A stretch of 7,958 nt of DNA from Methylococcaceae bacterium. Lineage in GTDB: Bacteria; Pseudomonadota; Gammaproteobacteria; Methylococcales; Methylomonadaceae. The position numbers were made by a program, and so were the translations under genes. Where the stretch lies: the NCBI GenBank assembly GCA_013138855.1, contig WTBX01000318.1, positions 1 to 7,958 on the forward strand, in the 5' to 3' direction. The notes beneath the pieces are model-generated. The model worked only from the letters and a program-made list of their open reading frames with translations. It ran no database searches and was not told where the DNA came from. This document shows positions 6,398-7,958 of the stretch, piece by piece. Position 1 is the first letter of the stretch; every line of letters starts with the position of its first letter.

Positions 6398-7645
6398 TTA
6401 CTTTAATACGATGGTACTAGTTAATAAATTAAATGTTTTCCAGACTTTAGACAATTTGTCTATGGCTATAGACAGTTCTTCTTCAGTATTGAGTAAATCT
6501 GGACATAGACGTAGCAAGTTTTCTCTGGAGTCACAAATTACTCCTTCATGCTTAAGTTGCATTGAAATAGTCCCAGCTTGTGGGTGAGGATTCACAATAA
6601 AAGCACCGCGATTACTAATTGTACCTAAGAAAGGTATACCGTACTGTTGAAACAAGTTTTCCATAAGCTGTTGCTGTTGCAAAGAATAATTACGTAGCCT
6701 TTGCACTCCTATGTCTAATGTAAATTTCAAACCTGCTCGTGCTTGGTAAAAGGGTAGAATTGCGGGAGTCGATTCTAAAAAGGCATTGCCTCCGTTTGCA
6801 AATTGAGGTGTTTCAGGTCGCTGGAAAGCAAAGATTTGTTGTTGGGCAAACCAACCAATATCTAATGTCTGTAAGGAACCCTCTAAGTGTCGCGGGTTTA
6901 TGTAAAGCCAGCTCGCTCCTGTGCCACCTCGTAAATATTTATAACTTCCTCCTATGGCAAAATCAATATCAAGTTCTGTCACATCAAGCGGAATAACACC
7001 GACAGCATGATATAAGTCTAATAGGATTAAGATACCTTGCCGATGTGCGGCTTCTACCAATATCTTCAAATCATTTAATAATTGACCTGTGGTAAACAAT
7101 ACCATTGAGAGTACGATTAACTGCGGTTTTTGCTTTAACGCTGTGAGAAAATCATCTAGTTGATAATCGTATTTTGTGTGAGGTTTTATGTATTCAAGTT
7201 GAATACGTTTGCGTTGTGCGAAGACCTTTAGGATAAAATCAATCGAGTTAAATTCATCTGCGCTAGTCATTACTTTAATGGGGTTGTCATAACAATTAAG
7301 AACTGCTCTTAAACCTTGACCCGAACTGGCTTTAGGGATGATGCAATCAGCACTTTTAGCATGAAGTAGTTTTGCGGTTTGTTTACGAAAATTCTGTATT
7401 TCATCAAACCAGTCATTCCACGCATCCTCAGAACCATACGTCCAATATTGTAACGCTTCCATTACATCTGATTCAGTCTGGTCTAGCATTCGTCCCAAAG
7501 AATGATTGGCTAAATAAATATCGGGGGTATTTTGTAAGGATTTGGAAAATAACGGTCGAATATGTTGTTTGATAATCGCTTCATCCAAAGCCTTATCAGC
7601 TAATGCGCTGATTGCTGTTTCTAAGGAGCTTGTTTGATTGGACAT
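6398..7645 (-). CDS. Kynureninase-like PLP-dependent enzyme (aminotransferase class V fold)
   Basis: This is a cytosolic fold-type I PLP enzyme of 415 residues, the usual kynureninase length. Numbered from the ATG at 7645, motifs are IYLANHSLG (43-51), ASSGQGLRAVL for the cofactor phosphate (106-116), LLDLYHAVG with D210 facing the PLP ring nitrogen and H213, GGSYKYLRGG with K236 as the PLP lysine, GWFA (264-267), and an arginine segment NLLRLCP (376-382). These follow kynureninase, but key positions differ: HAVG replaces HSAG, and EFNSIDF replaces the NFPTD segment. Its true substrate may therefore not be kynurenine. An in-frame TTG at 7678 would add 11 residues. I prefer the ATG because neither start has a clear ribosome site and the TTG extension adds no family sequence. 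It lies 80 bases downstream of the acetoacetate-CoA ligase stop on the same strand, suggesting co-transcription. Confidence 0.85.
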   Translation of the reverse strand: MSNQTSSLETAISALADKALDEAIIKQHIRPLFSKSLQNTPDIYLANHSLGRMLDQTESDVMEALQYWTYGSEDAWNDWFDEIQNFRKQTAKLLHAKSADCIIPKASSGQGLRAVLNCYDNPIKVMTSADEFNSIDFILKVFAQRKRIQLEYIKPHTKYDYQLDDFLTALKQKPQLIVLSMVLFTTGQLLNDLKILVEAAHRQGILILLDLYHAVGVIPLDVTELDIDFAIGGSYKYLRGGTGASWLYINPRHLEGSLQTLDIGWFAQQQIFAFQRPETPQFANGGNAFLESTPAILPFYQARAGLKFTLDIGVQRLRNYSLQQQQLMENLFQQYGIPFLGTISNRGAFIVNPHPQAGTISMQLKHEGVICDSRENLLRLCPDLLNTEEELSIAIDKLSKVWKTFNLLTSTIVLK

Positions 7646-7693
7646 AACGTGGCTTTTTAGTGAATTATGGGCTACCAATTTAACGCGAGAGAT

Positions 7694-7728
7694 TAAACCT
7701 GACAGGTCTTTAAGACCTGTCAGGTTTA
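7694..7728. repeat. Perfect 17-bp-arm palindrome (ACCT-NNN-AGGT family)
   Basis: TAAACCTGACAGGTCTT (7694-7710) and its exact reverse complement (7712-7728) flank a central T. Each arm holds an ACCT-NNN-AGGT unit, ACCTGACAGGT or ACCTGTCAGGT. On the minus strand its first three bases are the TAA stop of the acetoacetate-CoA ligase gene. It occupies 32 of the 80 bases between the two minus-strand genes. A hairpin here could reduce readthrough or protect the upstream mRNA. Confidence 0.85.
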
Positions 7729-7958
7729 CGCTTCGATTTGCCCCGTTTTAAATTGATTATCAAATTGTGTTAACGCTTCTGGATTAGCCAAAACATGTAG
7801 GTTTTTTACTGGGTGACCATTAATAATATCTCGAACAGCTAATTCAACAATCTTGCCGCTTTTAGTTCGCGGAATATCGCTTACTTGCTGAATGATTGCG
7901 GGAACATGATGTGGTGAGGCATTGTGTCGAATCTGCTGTTTTATTTTTGCGGTTAATG
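7726..7958 (-). CDS. aacS: Acetoacetate-CoA ligase, C-terminal end
   Basis: Only the last 76 residues are inside the window; the gene continues past the right edge. The enzyme activates acetoacetate to acetoacetyl-CoA with ATP, through an acyl-AMP intermediate, in ketone-body or polyhydroxybutyrate metabolism. The visible part is the C-terminal AMP-binding lid, with SPHHVPA, then DIPRTKSGKIVELAVRDII, then GHPVKN and ANPEAL, which is the tail typical of AacS rather than of acetyl-CoA synthetase. PRTKSGK fits the PX4GK motif; its last lysine (codon 7854-7852) is the A10 catalytic lysine needed for adenylation and is the residue that protein acetyltransferases modify in this superfamily. The TAA stop (7728-7726) is formed by the edge of a perfect palindrome. 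The kynureninase-like gene follows 80 bases downstream. Confidence 0.85.
   Translation of the reverse strand, partial: LTAKIKQQIRHNASPHHVPAIIQQVSDIPRTKSGKIVELAVRDIINGHPVKNLHVLANPEALTQFDNQFKTGQIEA

Noticed and set aside
6739..7572. Plus-strand open frames 6739-6996 and 7372-7572
   Set aside because: They are antisense shadows of the kynureninase-like gene, whose motifs are clear on the other strand.
7643..7678. Longer start for the kynureninase-like gene at TTG 7678
   Set aside because: The start would be a rare TTG with no Shine-Dalgarno, and the 11 added residues match nothing in the family. The ATG at 7645 gives the usual length. It cannot be fully excluded.

Overview
The window is AT-rich, bacterial-type DNA with six protein genes. 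It is most likely a gammaproteobacterium, possibly from the Thiotrichales/Beggiatoa or Methylococcales area. That guess rests on the close match of the large acetyltransferase to the enterobacterial PatZ/Pat type and on the many short palindromic repeats between genes. No rRNA or tRNA is present to fix the taxonomy.

Layout. Positions 1-1303 (minus) hold the N-terminal 434 residues of a membrane chemoreceptor that runs off the left edge. A 419-bp gap follows, holding a compound palindromic element. Positions 1723-2571 (minus) hold an HD-domain metal-dependent phosphohydrolase resembling a cyanobacterial family. It is divergent from a large plus-strand gene (2864-5545) encoding a fused NDP-forming acyl-CoA synthetase and GNAT acetyltransferase of the Pat/PatZ type. 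Next comes a 371-bp gap containing two nested palindromic elements, the inner one bounded by an exact 8-bp target-site duplication. A truncated PD-(D/E)XK transposase-family gene (5917-6246) follows and ends inside a perfect palindrome. On the minus strand, the end of an acetoacetate-CoA ligase gene (7726 to beyond the right edge) lies upstream of a kynureninase-like PLP enzyme (6398-7645). A second perfect palindrome sits between those two genes.

How the genes relate. AacS and the PLP enzyme probably form a co-directional pair. Pat-type enzymes are known to acetylate the active-site lysine of AMP-forming acyl-CoA synthetases, and the AacS fragment carries that motif, so the window holds an acetyltransferase and a plausible substrate, although they are not in one operon. 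The chemoreceptor and the HD protein have no evident link to these.

The most notable content is in the gaps. There are at least five kinds of palindromic element. One is a MITE-like insertion inside an older inverted repeat. Two perfect palindromes share one design with compensating base changes and each supplies the stop codon of a neighbouring gene. Another can fold into two hairpins with complementary loops. I saw no CRISPR array, tRNA, rRNA or complete transposase gene.
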